Assembly: GCA_037178975.1 (NCBI GenBank)
Contig: JASJZH010000006.1
Coordinates: 3,348,001 to 3,412,000 of the forward strand
Reading direction: 5' to 3'
From: Oscheius tipulae
Taxonomy: Eukaryota; Nematoda; Chromadorea; Rhabditida; Rhabditidae
Length of the DNA: 64,000 nucleotides
Shown here in pieces: positions 24,045 to 36,982 of the stretch (the stretch's first letter is position 1; every line of letters begins with the position of its first letter). The notes below the pieces were generated by a model. The model did no database searches, had not been told where the DNA came from, and saw only the letters and a program-made list of their open reading frames with translations. The position numbers were made by a program, and so were the translations under genes.

Positions 24045-25840
24045 TTAATACGGATAAAACTTGGCTAAAGAAGATTGGACAGGGCTGTAAGAACGTCTTG
24101 GCGGCAATATCACAGTATGGGACCTGCTAAATACTGAACTTTGACGGGTTCTGTTTATATGTAAGATGTGCGAGAATCTTCTGGGTACCATTCTTCTTAA
24201 CGCTCGAAGCACGTATTTGCCAGCATGGAAAGAGACGTACTCTAGAATACTAATGTTAAAGAACAGTATGCTTTACCAAGAAGTAGAATACCAATAGCTC
24301 CCAACAATAGCTCTCCACAAAATCTGTATAAAGCGAACAGGTGCTGTAGTTTCAGAACTATGATTTCTCCATTTATATGGTTCCCAGAGGCTCCGTTATA
24401 TCCGTCCAGTTTTGTATTATATTGCGTTGCTGCTGTTGAAAATCTATAAAATGCTTTGTCTCGCCACATACTGAAATATACGCTGGATATGAAGTTGCCA
24501 CAGCCTGGTTAAATGCTTCGCGTAAACCAGGAACATTTCTGAGTTCTCTTATAATACAAAAGACAATCAGTTTAAACTCTTACTTTGACACCACATAAGT
24601 CAGCATTTCAGGAACCGAGTAAATATCTCTTACAAAAAGGATATTCAGCTTGCTGTCTACATAGATTATTGGCTGACTAGAACAAAGTTATTGGACACAT
24701 TGAAAAGGCTAACTCTGAGGTGTCAACAGTTATCGTGCTGAAAGACACATGCTTTTCTCTCCGAACTTGTCTTTGAAGTTCATTTTCATCGTCAATCATC
24801 TTGATCCTGAACATGCTAAATGTTAAAGTTTCATGAAGGAGTTACCGACTTGACGGAAGTTTTCTCAATTGGTCACACTGTTGAGGTGAACAGTAATCGA
24901 ACGGGGTCGCACCTCGCGGACTGAGTACCAGCGTCCAACCCTGAAATAATGTCAGCAGAAAGCAGAACATCCTACTTCATGACGAACAGCATTGATCATT
25001 CCATCAATACTATTAAATAAGGCTCCTTTTGTGTGTGATAGAATGAGGAAGCTTTTCAATTTTGATTGAAAGTTATGATCGACAGTTAGACAGAAGAAAA
25101 GCCAAAACAAAATAAGAAGTTGCGCAGCTAAAGGACTGTTTATTTGACAGTTGAATTGGTCAAACAATGCTTAAATGTGGGTCATGTAGCTAAACGAGAT
25201 ATCCTACCTTGAAAACATATAAACATCCAGTCAAAGACGTTCTTTCCATTCTTTTTAAAAACTGTTGTGAAAGAGTGCATTAGTAAGCCGACCACGATTG
25301 AAGATAGACCAAGTAGAAGAAGTACCTAAATAGCTACCATATGTTTGGATAATAGCTACCTCTGGCGTGAAGGCGGTTATGATATAATCGGCTACTTCCA
25401 ACTGTGGCGTTTCTTTCACAATATAGCCGTAATACATATGAAAAGTATAGATTGAAACCTATTAAATTGAGTTTACATAGGAAACAGGTGTGGTGAAGTA
25501 TGCTTTTTGCATTCGTTCTATTGTTTGTCTCAGCGGTAGGATAGAAATATCTGCCGAGCCGTTAGCAATCTAAAGAGAAATTAGGTAATCTAATAGCCAT
25601 ACAAAGTCGAAGACATCATCAGAAATAACATCCTTTTGAATCACTTCTCCAGTACAGTTCATCAGCTGCAGAGCCAAATTCAAGTATTCCACCTAGATTA
25701 TACTGAATGAAGACAAGGACACTCACAGCATAGCCAGGTTTTGGACAGGACAAATTCCAACAGTATTGAGTGAGGGTAACCAAAGGATAGTCATCTTGAT
25801 ACCCAATGGCTCGAAGATGACATGGCTGACGCAAAAGCAT
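24045..25840 (-). CDS. Ionotropic-glutamate-receptor-like membrane protein, copy B
   Basis: The start at 25840 (MLLRQPCHLRAIGYQ) matches copy A closely. S1 reads DYPLVTLTQYCWNLSCPKPGYA, IANGSADISILPLRQTIERM and YFTTPVSY, and MYYGYIVKETPQLEVADYI. M3 is FWLFFCLTVDHNFQSKLKSF. The final helix FCGELLLGAIGILLL is followed by a 35-base intron (about 24248-24282) and a tail with RRFSHILHINRTRQSS, then LPPRRSYSPV and AKFYPY, ending at 24045. Without that splice the frame stops early at 24242; the match of the spliced tail to copy A shows that the longer form is real. Introns fall at matching places in both copies, so they come from a tandem duplication. Likely a ligand-gated cation channel subunit in sensory or neuronal cells (inference). 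Confidence 0.85.
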
Positions 25841-26050
25841 GCAATTGTACGAAAAGAACAGCTAGGCGCTGCTAGCGTGTATGAATTATTCCTCCAGGTA
25901 ACACATTTGTCTCAGATCTATGGAGCCAAAGATTCTTTGGGAAGTTCACCGAGAGACTGAAACTCATCGAGTGTTACCGATTGGAACGGAAGGGATTATC
26001 GTCCCCAGTACATAGCCTGACATACGTGTTTGATCCGGCGGTTTCATCGA

Positions 26051-28215
26051 ATGCTGAAGCTGTTGCCAATCGTTCTGTTTCTTATGCGATTTCAAGTAAG
26101 CATTCAATTCACTAACAACACTTGTCTTAGGAGAGTTTTTCTTCAATAGCAGAAGAAACCCAGCAAACCAGAGAACAGTTCCTCAACATAGAGGATAAGT
26201 TGAAGAAGCTAACAGAAGTTCAAAAAGCGCTCTTTGGGGTCAAATCGTCTACCAAGGAAGATGATGCTGTAGTACAAGTAAGAAACCTTCAAACTTTGAA
26301 ATAGTTTCCAGGATAATAATGGCGGTGTGTTTGATATATTCGCCGCTGATACACAGTCAACTCGTCCGGAACAACTATCCTACCTTTTTGAAGGAGATAT
26401 CGTTCTCACTGATGAGCAAGCGAATTCAATTTTACAGTAGTTACGTTAAACCATAGCGTGAACACTTCTTCTAGGAACGCTATGAACCAGATGCAGAAAC
26501 ATAGAAGTGGAAAAGGATCCCGTCACAGACGGTCGTTAGTCAAAAGTTTAAGTCAACGATGGACCACTTTTCCGATTCCCTACTACATTAATACAAACAC
26601 TGGAGGTGAGGCTTTATTTTTCTTTTCATAACTTGATTAAGTTGATGAGCAGTCTGTCTTAAATGGAGTTGCAAAATGGGAGCAAGAAAGCTGTTTAACA
26701 TTCTCGAGATCGATGATGTACCCAAGTACACTGAATGCCTTGGAGTTCATTAAAGGTTCTGGGTAACAATTTTCAGGGTTCCACAAGATATCAAATTTGA
26801 GGTGCTACTCGTATATTGGTAAATCCGGAAATCGACCCCAGCAACTTTCAATCGGAACAGGATGTACCAGTCTCGGAACGGTGACTCACGAAATTGGTAA
26901 ACCGATCCGTAGATTGGAATTACAACGTTTAGGTCACGCGCTTGGTTTGTATCACGAGCAGTCTCGATTTGATCGCAACGACTACGTTGATATCATGGTT
27001 CAAAACATCCAATCGTCCTACTTGGGCCAATTTTCTCGACAGGGTCTGAATGTTATGACAGACTATGGCGTCGGTTATGACTACGGCTCCGTTATGCACT
27101 ATGATCAATCTGTAAAGTTTGACTCGGTTCTGAACCACTCTTTAGGCTTTCAATACCAGAGGACGAATCACTATTGAGACTACTGATGGCAACTATCAAG
27201 TAGGTGCCGAAAAATTTGGTCAAGTTTCCCACTTCCAGCAAACAATTGGACAGAGAACAGCTCCCTCTTTCGCAGATGTCAAGAGAATAAACTTTGCTTA
27301 TTGCAATGGTAAGGCGACTTAATGGAAAACACCTGTGTTTAAGCTAGCTGTCCAGTTCCACTCAGCTGTCAAAATGGTGGTTATACAGACCCGAAGGTAT
27401 CCAGTTTTCACAAGCCACAATCGGTTTCGTATTCAGAACTGTCTGACTTGCCGCTGTCCGGATGGGTTGGGTGGAGTCTTGTGCGATACTGCGAAACCGT
27501 CTACCGGTGAATGTGGACAGACTACGTTTACTACGACGGCTGAAGCTCAAATTGTTAAAGTTTCTGGAAAGAAAACTTGTAGCTACTTTGTGAAGGTGGT
27601 TTATGCAAGAGAATACAAACAGAATTTTCAGGCACCCGCCGGCATGACAGTTGCTTTCCAGCTCGGGAACTTGTCCTTTTCAAACCATAATCCCTGTTCG
27701 GAGTTTATAGAAGTGAAATACCGAGCTAATTTGGTTCAGTCTGGTGCAAGGTAAGGGTCAACTCTAATAATGGGGTCCTTTTCAGGTTTTGCAAAAGATA
27801 TCCGACACTGTCTTACACCGAATCCAATACTCTAGTTTTGATTTACAAGGGAGACCAGCCAAATAGTGCTGTAAATGTACGATTCAAAACGGGATCGGCA
27901 ATAGGTTCAAAGACTGATTATTCTGTTTCAACTTACGATTACTATGGGTAGGACATCCTGTTGTACTGAAAGCCTCGCTTCAGTGATTACTATGTCGATA
28001 CACCTACTGAGGACTGCTCAGAATGGAGTCCTTGCAGTGCCGAGTGTGGAGCATGTGGTCAGACGACCAGATTTTGTAATGGAATACCACAATTAGCTCC
28101 CTGTAACTTTGCCCCATGTGCTAACAACTATTGTTGTTCACCCGCTATAAGTCACAAAAATAACTGTATACTGCCATCCTCTTGGAATATCAATAAGCGT
28201 CTGTTAGACTTTTGA
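26051..28215 (+). CDS. Astacin metalloprotease with EGF, CUB and TSP1 domains
   Basis: Start at 26051: signal peptide MLKLLPIVLFLMRFQ. A prodomain with a coiled Gln/Glu-rich stretch and YLFEGDIVLTDEQAN follows, then a furin-type site SRHRR (about 26520). The catalytic domain starts RWTTFPIPYYI; zinc motif HEIGHALGLYHEQSR spans an intron near 26896-26931; the Met-turn is SVMHYD. An EGF-like unit (CQNGGYTD..CRCPDGLGG), a CUB domain (GECGQTTF to TYDYYG) and a TSP1 repeat (CSEWSPCSAECGACGQTTRFC) complete the layout, ending at 28215. This architecture marks the nematode astacin subgroup that includes collagen-processing and moulting or hatching enzymes (nas-34 to nas-37). It is probably secreted by epidermis and acts on cuticle or eggshell proteins (inference). 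Confidence 0.93.
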
Positions 28216-28357
28216 TTAAATGAAACTTGTACACTTATCATACACAGATAGCTACTGCAGAAATCAGAACTGCTACGCAAGATCCGTTTTTCGCGAAAGG
28301 ACCCGGCTGTCCTTTTTGATAAGAAGGACTGATATTAAGACAATCTCCGGTGCCCAG

Positions 28358-29536
28358 ATGCTGCGTCTTTTGGTTTTTGGAACTCTTTTGGCTACAGGTC
28401 GCAAGTTTTTTTCTTTTGTAACCATTCTGTTTTCAGCTTTTGGCAGCTGCCCCCAGTTCTATACGCCTGGTGCCAACGGAGACTGTTATCGGGTAGCTTT
28501 GTTTGGAGTCAAAACATTATCAGCTTCCAGTACTTCCGAGGAGCCCAGACATTTAAGCATGCTGGACAACGATGCGCTCAGGATGGTGGACATATCGCCA
28601 GCGCTCTTAATGCTTTTGTAAGAAGATTGTTCATTGATTAATGTCGCTTCAGGGCAACAACATTGTTCACGGAATGACAACTGACCCTCCTTCATGGCTC
28701 GGTCTTGTTTGTCCCACAAGCAGCTCATCAAACTGTGCATGGGATGATGGAACGGTCTATTCAAGCAGCTCGTACCAGAACTTTGCAGGTTTAACCGTCA
28801 AAACAGTCTGAAAGGCTCTTTTTTTTAGTAAACTCGGGCACCTCTGGCGCCAACTGCACTTTTATTCAGAACGACGGTACTTGGAACTTTGATAAATGTG
28901 ATGCTACCAAGTCGTTTGTCTGTGAAGTCCCCGACAGCGGAAGTGAGTGGTTCTTTTCTGCCAAAGATCAAATGAGTCACAGCTGCTGATTGCTACGGCT
29001 ACAGCAAAGGATCCAGTTTATGCTACAAGGCATATTATGGGCTCAAGACTTTTAACGAGGGTCATTCTGTGTGTCTCCAGGAATGTGCAGATCTTGCCTA
29101 CATTTCTAACCAAGCCGTTAGTATAGTTTACGCTATGTTCCAACATTATCTTATAGGAAAATGATAGAACAGTAACTGGTTTGTGCTGGGAATGCGATAA
29201 CCAGAATGTATTGGCCAAGATTGGACTCACTCTAGCGGGGGATGTCTACTCATGGACCAATGGACAGTCCTTCAATCCTAACACTGATTACTCCAATTTT
29301 GGTACTGTGTTAATAATTGTCAAATCTACGGTTGTTTAGCTTTTGTCAAGCCTTCGTTGGGTAACTGTGTTGCAATTGCTGTTGCCGATACTACCGTGTC
29401 TGGAAAATCTGTCAAACGAGGTCAATGGGTTAATGTGAGTTGCACCCAATACGGTCCTTTTGTCTGTAATCGCGGTAAGAATCTGATATTTATTTCAGTC
29501 ATACGGTTTTCAGCACCTGGACAATGCAACAAGTAA
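28358..29536 (+). CDS. Secreted protein with two C-type lectin domains
   Basis: Start at 28358 (MLRLLVFGTLLAT signal peptide), 142 bases after the astacin stop on the same strand. Domain 1: CPQFYTPGANGDCYR, YFRGAQTFKHAGQRCAQDGG, PSWLGLVCPTSSSSNCAW and CTFIQNDGTWNFDKC, ending SFVCEVPDSG. Domain 2: DCYGYSKGSSLCYKAYYG, CLQECADLAYISNQ, VYSWTNGQSF, NCVAIAV, RGQWVNVSC and GPFVCNRA, with stop at 29534-29536. Both domains keep the four core cysteines; neither shows a plain EPN or WND Ca2+/sugar motif, so carbohydrate binding is open. Nematode lectins of this type are often pathogen-induced. Introns are 35-45 bases. The acceptor that keeps frame in domain 1 is at about 28528. Confidence 0.88.
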
Positions 29537-29654
29537 CGGATATTTCGTCTGTGTAATAAACAGTCAAACAATGTGGTTTTCGTCAGATATGCTGGTATCA
29601 ATAGACTAGATATGGTACATACATGTGTTGAAGTGAGAAGCCGCTTCGAAAGAA

Positions 29655-30735
29655 TTAGGCCTTTTGTCGACGAACAAGAAAAGTAAGTATCAAGAGCAAT
29701 ATAGCAACAGCTCCGATTGAGCCATAGTAATAATAGTCATACGCTAAATTGACCGTTGAAGGTTGAAAGTAATAGGTTTACTTACCGATACTATCCTTAT
29801 TTTGTTTGACAACCTGCTCATCATCGGAAATCTCGTTTGAATTTGAAAAGTCGTGGAAGTCCGCGGAACCAGATTTGTCTGAAACTGTATTCTATGAGAT
29901 AATATTTAGTGACCCACCTATCTTCTTAAACTTCTCTATCCATTTTTTGACTGCAAAGTCAAAAATGCCGTAGTATTCAATGGCTCCCTCGTTGACACCT
30001 CCTTCGACAGTGCCTTAAGCAAAACTTTCAGTTCAAAATTATATTTCAAGATTACCTTCCACCACCCAGTAAAATGAACTGTCTGGCACTATTCTTCCCT
30101 TGACAGTGACGCTCATTTTCGAGTCCATCTCGGTTGCGCAGAGTAAAAACTTTGTAAAGTGATTGTTGTTTGATGATAGATACCTCGAGGTGAAACGTAT
30201 CCGAAAATGGAAAACCACTGTTGCTCAGGGTACGCAAAAAAACAAGAGATGACTTTTCTTTATCAATAACGACCTAAAAGCTAGTGTGCAACTTCCAGAG
30301 AACATACCTGAGTCTCGTTTACGTGACTCGTTTTCACAAATGCAGACCTTGGGTCAATATCGTACAGAAGAGTGCGTTGATACCTCCCTGTGTAGCCATT
30401 TTCTTCCCACTGCGTTTCATTCCAGCCAGTAGCTTCTAGGATAGGGAATGTTGTACCTATGGAGGTTACATACTTTATCAACACCGAACTGACCTGCTTC
30501 CATGATGAAGCTGCGCATTTGTACAAACCAATGCTCCTTTCTGAGCCAGAATCTTGAAAAATCTGTCATGCTCATTTCGTAGGTGGTGCTCAGCCATTCT
30601 CTACCCTCGAAAATTTCACACGTAAAGTTCTGAAACGTTAATTTTACGTAGAAGAAAGAAACACACCTCGTACACATCAACTTGGGCATGGGTCGATGAA
30701 AATGATATCGTGAAAATCGCTACGAGAAAAATCAT
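29655..30735 (-). CDS. Type I membrane protein of unknown family
   Basis: The start at 30735 gives a signal peptide (MIFLVAIFTISFSSTHA). The ectodomain has few cysteines, several N-glycosylation sites (ENFTC, WNETQ, VNETQ) and a beta-type pattern with RSFIMEAG, TTFPILEATGW, GFPFSDTFHLE, MSVTVKGRIVPDSSFYWVVEGTV and NEGAIEYYGIF. A short intron near 30151-30184 must be removed to enter the MSVTVKG frame. An acidic linker (ISDDEQVVKQNK) leads to a membrane helix (SIGAVAILLLILTFL) and the short tail VRRQKA, stop at 29655-29657. I do not recognise the family. Layout suggests a surface protein of about 270 residues. It is convergent with the two-domain lectin gene, 118 bases apart. Confidence 0.72.
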
Positions 30736-33384
30736 CTTGAAGTAAGATCATCCAATAAAACAGCTCTATCTTGAAGTCCGTCCCGAATAATTTATAAACA
30801 CATCAGGATAGACGAGAGTGAAAAAGTTGAGAGCATGGGGTGAGCTTCCGACAGAAAAATGAACCAGCTGTTCAGGGAGAGAGATTGTGACGTCAGGGAT
30901 ACCTTTCGGACATTGAAAGAGGTACCTGCGCTCAAAATAGAAAGACAAGACCTGCAATTGTTAACTGGGTAAAGAAAACTACTCAACATTCATAGGCAGA
31001 AACTTATAAGTAAGAGTAGGCTATAAACAAAAATTAGCACATGTTTTGACTCGGGGCCATCTGGCATCGTAAACGCGAGATCTTCGAATTCCAGGATTTT
31101 TCACACGTGACTGTCTGCACCATAGAAATCGGTGATTGGAAACAGTTGAAGCTACGGAAATAAAGAGCTCTGGGAATCTGAGCCCAAAGAACTTAAATGG
31201 TCCTTATTCTAAACGATGCTCCTCAAGAATCACGTCAGTATTGTAACCCCTATTGGTAAGCTAAGCAGATTAAACTTACACTTACCACTTTTTCAAAGCG
31301 AAGTTCTGACTATGTGTGTTAATATCTTTATTGACTACAATGTCGAAAAAGATCAGCCAGTATCAGAGCAACACTATCTATTTCCAAATGCCCTAGCGTC
31401 TCCATGTCTGTTTTGAGCTGAATGTATTGGAAAGATTGATAATCTAAGTAATCTGCTCATTTATATAGACACCATTCCTACATTAGATAAGAGGTAACAT
31501 ATCGCGGTTACCCGTTTGGGTTAACTGGCTTTCGTGACAGACCACCCAAATGTTTTCGCGTAACCGTCTGCTTCTTGCAGCAAAAACAACACTGTTTCTT
31601 CATTGGCCTTGGTCTAATTGTTTATAGTTGTCCTTTTGGGAACGAGTCCATGTAACTGTTTTGAATTATTCGACACGGCGCCTTATTTACCCGGCCTCCA
31701 CACCGCAGAAGCATCAGTACACATGGCGTTATCACTAACCACTATGCCAAAGACCGTATTTGTAAACGGGCATACATGTACTATGTATGGTCTCACTGAC
31801 AGAATCCGTATCTGCCAATGATGTCTCACACGTCGGTGACAGGTGCTGGTTTCACTTTCCTAGCTGATTGCTTTCCGGCCACTTTTTGCGTGGCGGCAGG
31901 CTTGTTTTCTGAAAAAGTCTCACAGTTTGCTTCTCATATGACCGCCTTTCCTTTCTCGGACAGTAACTTCTTCGTTCTACCAATTGTCTCTCTCCTTCGT
32001 TTTTTGGATATGCCTTGCTTGAACCCCCGGAATATTTCTTGAACTGTCTGCCACTTGCAGTCTCTGATCGGATGACCACAGTAAGATGAACGAAGTATTT
32101 GAGTAACCGAAGGTGACTTCCGACGCAAGCAGCCTAAGACGTGCAGCAAATAGCTGCTTTTCTTTCGTTCCGTTCACATTCATTCGCTGTTTGATTACTA
32201 GCCTCCGTAGGGTGCGTCGGCCCATTCAATGAACCAGTTTTGCACAACCTCACCGGCCTCTGCTTCCACTCATCTCACGCGTACCGTCAAAAAACCAACC
32301 CGCTAAGCGGATGTCTGTTCCTAGGCCTAATTTCCTGCCACAATTTGAGTTCTTTTCAACTGCTCTCCATATTTACTCTCTTAGGCGTCAGAATTCTGAG
32401 ATTCCACGTTTGCACGACGCGTTGCTGGCCTAGACTCGCTCACATGCTAATCCACTTTACGCACACGAAATGTCCTGTTGTCTGTCCAGGTTGGCGCCAA
32501 GTTTTTGCTCGAGGCAAAAACGTGGACTTATTGAGAAATAACTCTGTTCATTGTCTGCCGATTGTGGACTGAAGCAGATTCTGTTCTTTCCTCATTCTAA
32601 TCCGCTTTTATTCCGTTGTTCACGTAACAATCACGTACCAAGTAGTAAGAGAAAGAAATAACGAGGAAATGCAGTGTTTTGGTATTTACCATACAAATAG
32701 CAATACGTGCTCCTTTCCCAACGGTGTTAGCTCGTTGTTTGTGTATTTTGCATGAAAGTCCTTTCCGACTGCCGATTTAAGCCAACTTGTCCCTCTATTT
32801 TGCCTACCCGGGCCGACTGACAATTACGTGCCCGAGGCGTGAAACAACAACAGGTAGACAGAACAGATTTCCCACTGACACAGTTCCATATCTGTTGCGG
32901 CCTCCAAGAGCACAATGAACAATTTTTTATATGTCGACTAAGCAAATAATGACCTCGGCCTCGAGAGCGGTGTCCGCAACCGATTCCCTCTTTCTCTGTG
33001 GACCCACACCAGAATATCCGGTAGCTAGTTTCTCTACTGTCCGCACTCCCTCCGTAGGACGCAGACGAGGGTCACACGTTTCCCCCTTTTTACTATAGAT
33101 CCATGTTAGCCGCTACAATTTGTTCTTTTATTGGCAGTAGTGACACATGGATATCTCATTGGAAGGAGGCGCGATGGGATCGACCTTGAGCGTAAGACGC
33201 TAACTACCCAAGGTCGCGCTCGCAAGCTGACTTCTCTTCCAGCTCATCTCTCCTCACACCTTTTTCCGCGCGCTTTACTCATGGGATATCGTCGTTATAT
33301 TTTGATAACCTTGACGTGAAACTGGTTCTCGTTGGTCAGTACGTCCAATCGCACTTTTTCCGCAACTCCAGACGGTCAGAACGT

Positions 33385-33432
33385 GTAAGAACTCTTGAAC
33401 CTGTCATTGGTAGCAGGTTCAAAAGTTCTTAC
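33385..33432. repeat. Near-perfect inverted repeat (19-base arms, 10-base loop)
   Basis: The arm GTAAGAACTCTTGAACCTG and the downstream CAGGTTCAAAAGTTCTTAC are reverse complements at 18 of 19 positions, with loop TCATTGGTAG. The pairing does not extend clearly beyond the arms. It could be a small RNA hairpin, a fold-back element remnant or a binding site; too short for a usual pre-miRNA. Confidence 0.7.
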
Positions 33433-34722
33433 TTCCAACGCACTTTAACGTCAAGTGGTTCGACAGGATACACACTTGTTGCAAGAGCGAACCAGCTGAT
33501 TCATTGAAGGTCGCCTCGAGGTGTTCTTTTCCGTGTTAGCCGGGAAATAAAGGGTAGTTAACAGGACCAGAAGTAGTTTTCTTCTATTAACGAAAGCTAT
33601 TTTAAACGAACAATTCCTTTGCTCGTTTCTTTGACTTTTCTTGTTATCTGGAAAAGACTGCGACGATTCTTTGAGATACGAAAGGAGCTCAGGAGTTTTT
33701 ATCAGTCAAAGATAGTATTGTCAATTCTTGCTCTAACGCTGTCACGAATAGGGTTATTTTTGGTCAAAAGCTTTCAAAAGACATTGTTTTGCCGCATAAG
33801 ATGGCACCGTGGCGTCTTCAAACAAAGCGTTTTTGAAGCAATTGAGATTTTTTTCACACTCCTTTTTCGCCGAAAAAGTACGGCGTTATCTGGGATCAGT
33901 CAAACAAATCCATTGTAATTTTTTTGAACTTGGGTCCAACCCATTAACACCTCCCAATCACATCAATCAGACTGATACCTCTTCTCTTGGCTGAAATCTT
34001 TGCGTCACAGTCGCCATAGTAGTCGCCTTGCCACTTCTCTATTTGCTCGTCTGACGTACCCGAAGATCCTCCCTGATTCACTGCGCGTATTCCTCCTGGA
34101 ACAACTTTACTTGCACTCTTGGTCGCAGTCTCTTTTCTCCCAGTTTTTTGTTTTCTGGTGGTCGCCACTGATGATGATTCAGAACCGGGACACTGATATC
34201 AATACGATCGAATATATAAGCGTGAACAGGCTGCATAAAAGGGAGAACTCTGCTGCTTCGATACTTTGTCTAGTGTGATAAAACGCCGAATCGTGTCCAT
34301 ACTTTACGGTTTATTTAACTGCGTGTCTTTCTCTTATCTTCGAGCTCGTGGTGCCCATAAGTCGCCTATAGTTTTCATTTCCTCCTTTTCCCTTTCTCTC
34401 TACAGGCGGAATCGTTCCCATGACGGCTTGCTGCCTGCGCAGATCTCAATGTGAATTGTCTTAATGTCTCTGTGACCTCGAGGCCCACACCCACCACATG
34501 ATTCATTTCCTTCTGATAGTACGTAGCTGGTTTCTCTAGTCTTCTTTCTACTTACGGTACTTTTATGTGCCTGCCTGTTGCACCAATATATCCAGCTTTC
34601 TGTCCTTATCTGCGTTCTTTTCGTATTCTTTGCTTTTCAGTGGCGTTTATGGCCAATAAGCTTTTTGGTTATCGTGCTTCTACTGGACGGTGCAAAACCG
34701 AATCGGCTGATTAGCTCTTCGT

Positions 34723-34730
34723 TATAAATA
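34723..34730 (+). promoter_or_regulatory. Candidate TATA box upstream of the MAP kinase
   Basis: TATAAATA in a good consensus context, about 390 bases before the kinase start codon. A leader intron ending at 35111 would bring it closer in the transcript. Inference only. Confidence 0.3.
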
Positions 34731-35116
34731 GAAGCTGTTGAGAAAGTAAAAATGACGCGTGGGAGGATGATTAACTGAAAAGAGTCAGCCCTTCTCACTA
34801 ATAAGATAACACTCGGGCGCTTTTCCTCAAAACCTTATCATCATCTCTTGTGTAAGCTTGCCACCCTTCTGTATCTCTCTGTATTGATTTCATTTCACAC
34901 TTGATGTTCCACATCCACACTTCTCGGCTGATATAGAAGCATGACCGGTCGCCGCTGTGGTATAATCCACTTAGCTAGTAGCTGTCGGCGGTTTATACCG
35001 CTCGCACCGTCGTCACTACTGTTTCGCGCCCCGCGCTTAGTTCCTGCCATTTGCAAAGTACGCCTGTACTTTTTTTGTCTTTTCTCGTAGTATACTTACT
35101 ACAAGTTTCAGTAAAA

Positions 35117-36793
<1,677 letters not shown>

Positions 36794-36982
36794 GTAGCCA
36801 GGATTGTAGTTTGTTTCTAACCCCTTTGCTCAACCTATTGACGAATACCGATGTGTAAGTCATAGTACTGTGTACGTGTCATCATTATTCCCCGAAGCTG
36901 ACGGTTGTACCATGTCGGCATAATTTAGAGGACAGTGTCCTGTCCTACAACCAATCACCTCCTAAGTAATAAATTGATGTCT

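Larger units (their letters stand above)
30736..35116. other. Long intergenic region upstream of the MAP kinase, pyrimidine-rich
   Basis: About 4.4 kb with no gene I can support. From about 31500 to 34900 the plus strand is visibly rich in C and T. It contains a strong hairpin at 33385-33432, TATA-like stretches at about 34213 and 34723, and a palindrome GCGGTTTATACCGC at 34988-35001. A 5' leader intron probably runs from about 35058 to 35111, ending CAAGTTTCAG. Small open frames show no motif or signal peptide. It most likely holds the regulatory region of the kinase at 35117, but a fast-evolving non-coding RNA is possible. Confidence 0.4.

Noticed and set aside
24242-24469. Early stop of receptor copy B after GKAYCSLTLVF
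   Set aside because: Splicing a 35-base intron gives a tail that matches copy A almost word for word, so the early stop is intronic.
34988-35001. Palindrome GCGGTTTATACCGC as a regulatory site
   Set aside because: Only 5-base arms; could easily be chance, so I list it only within the gap description.
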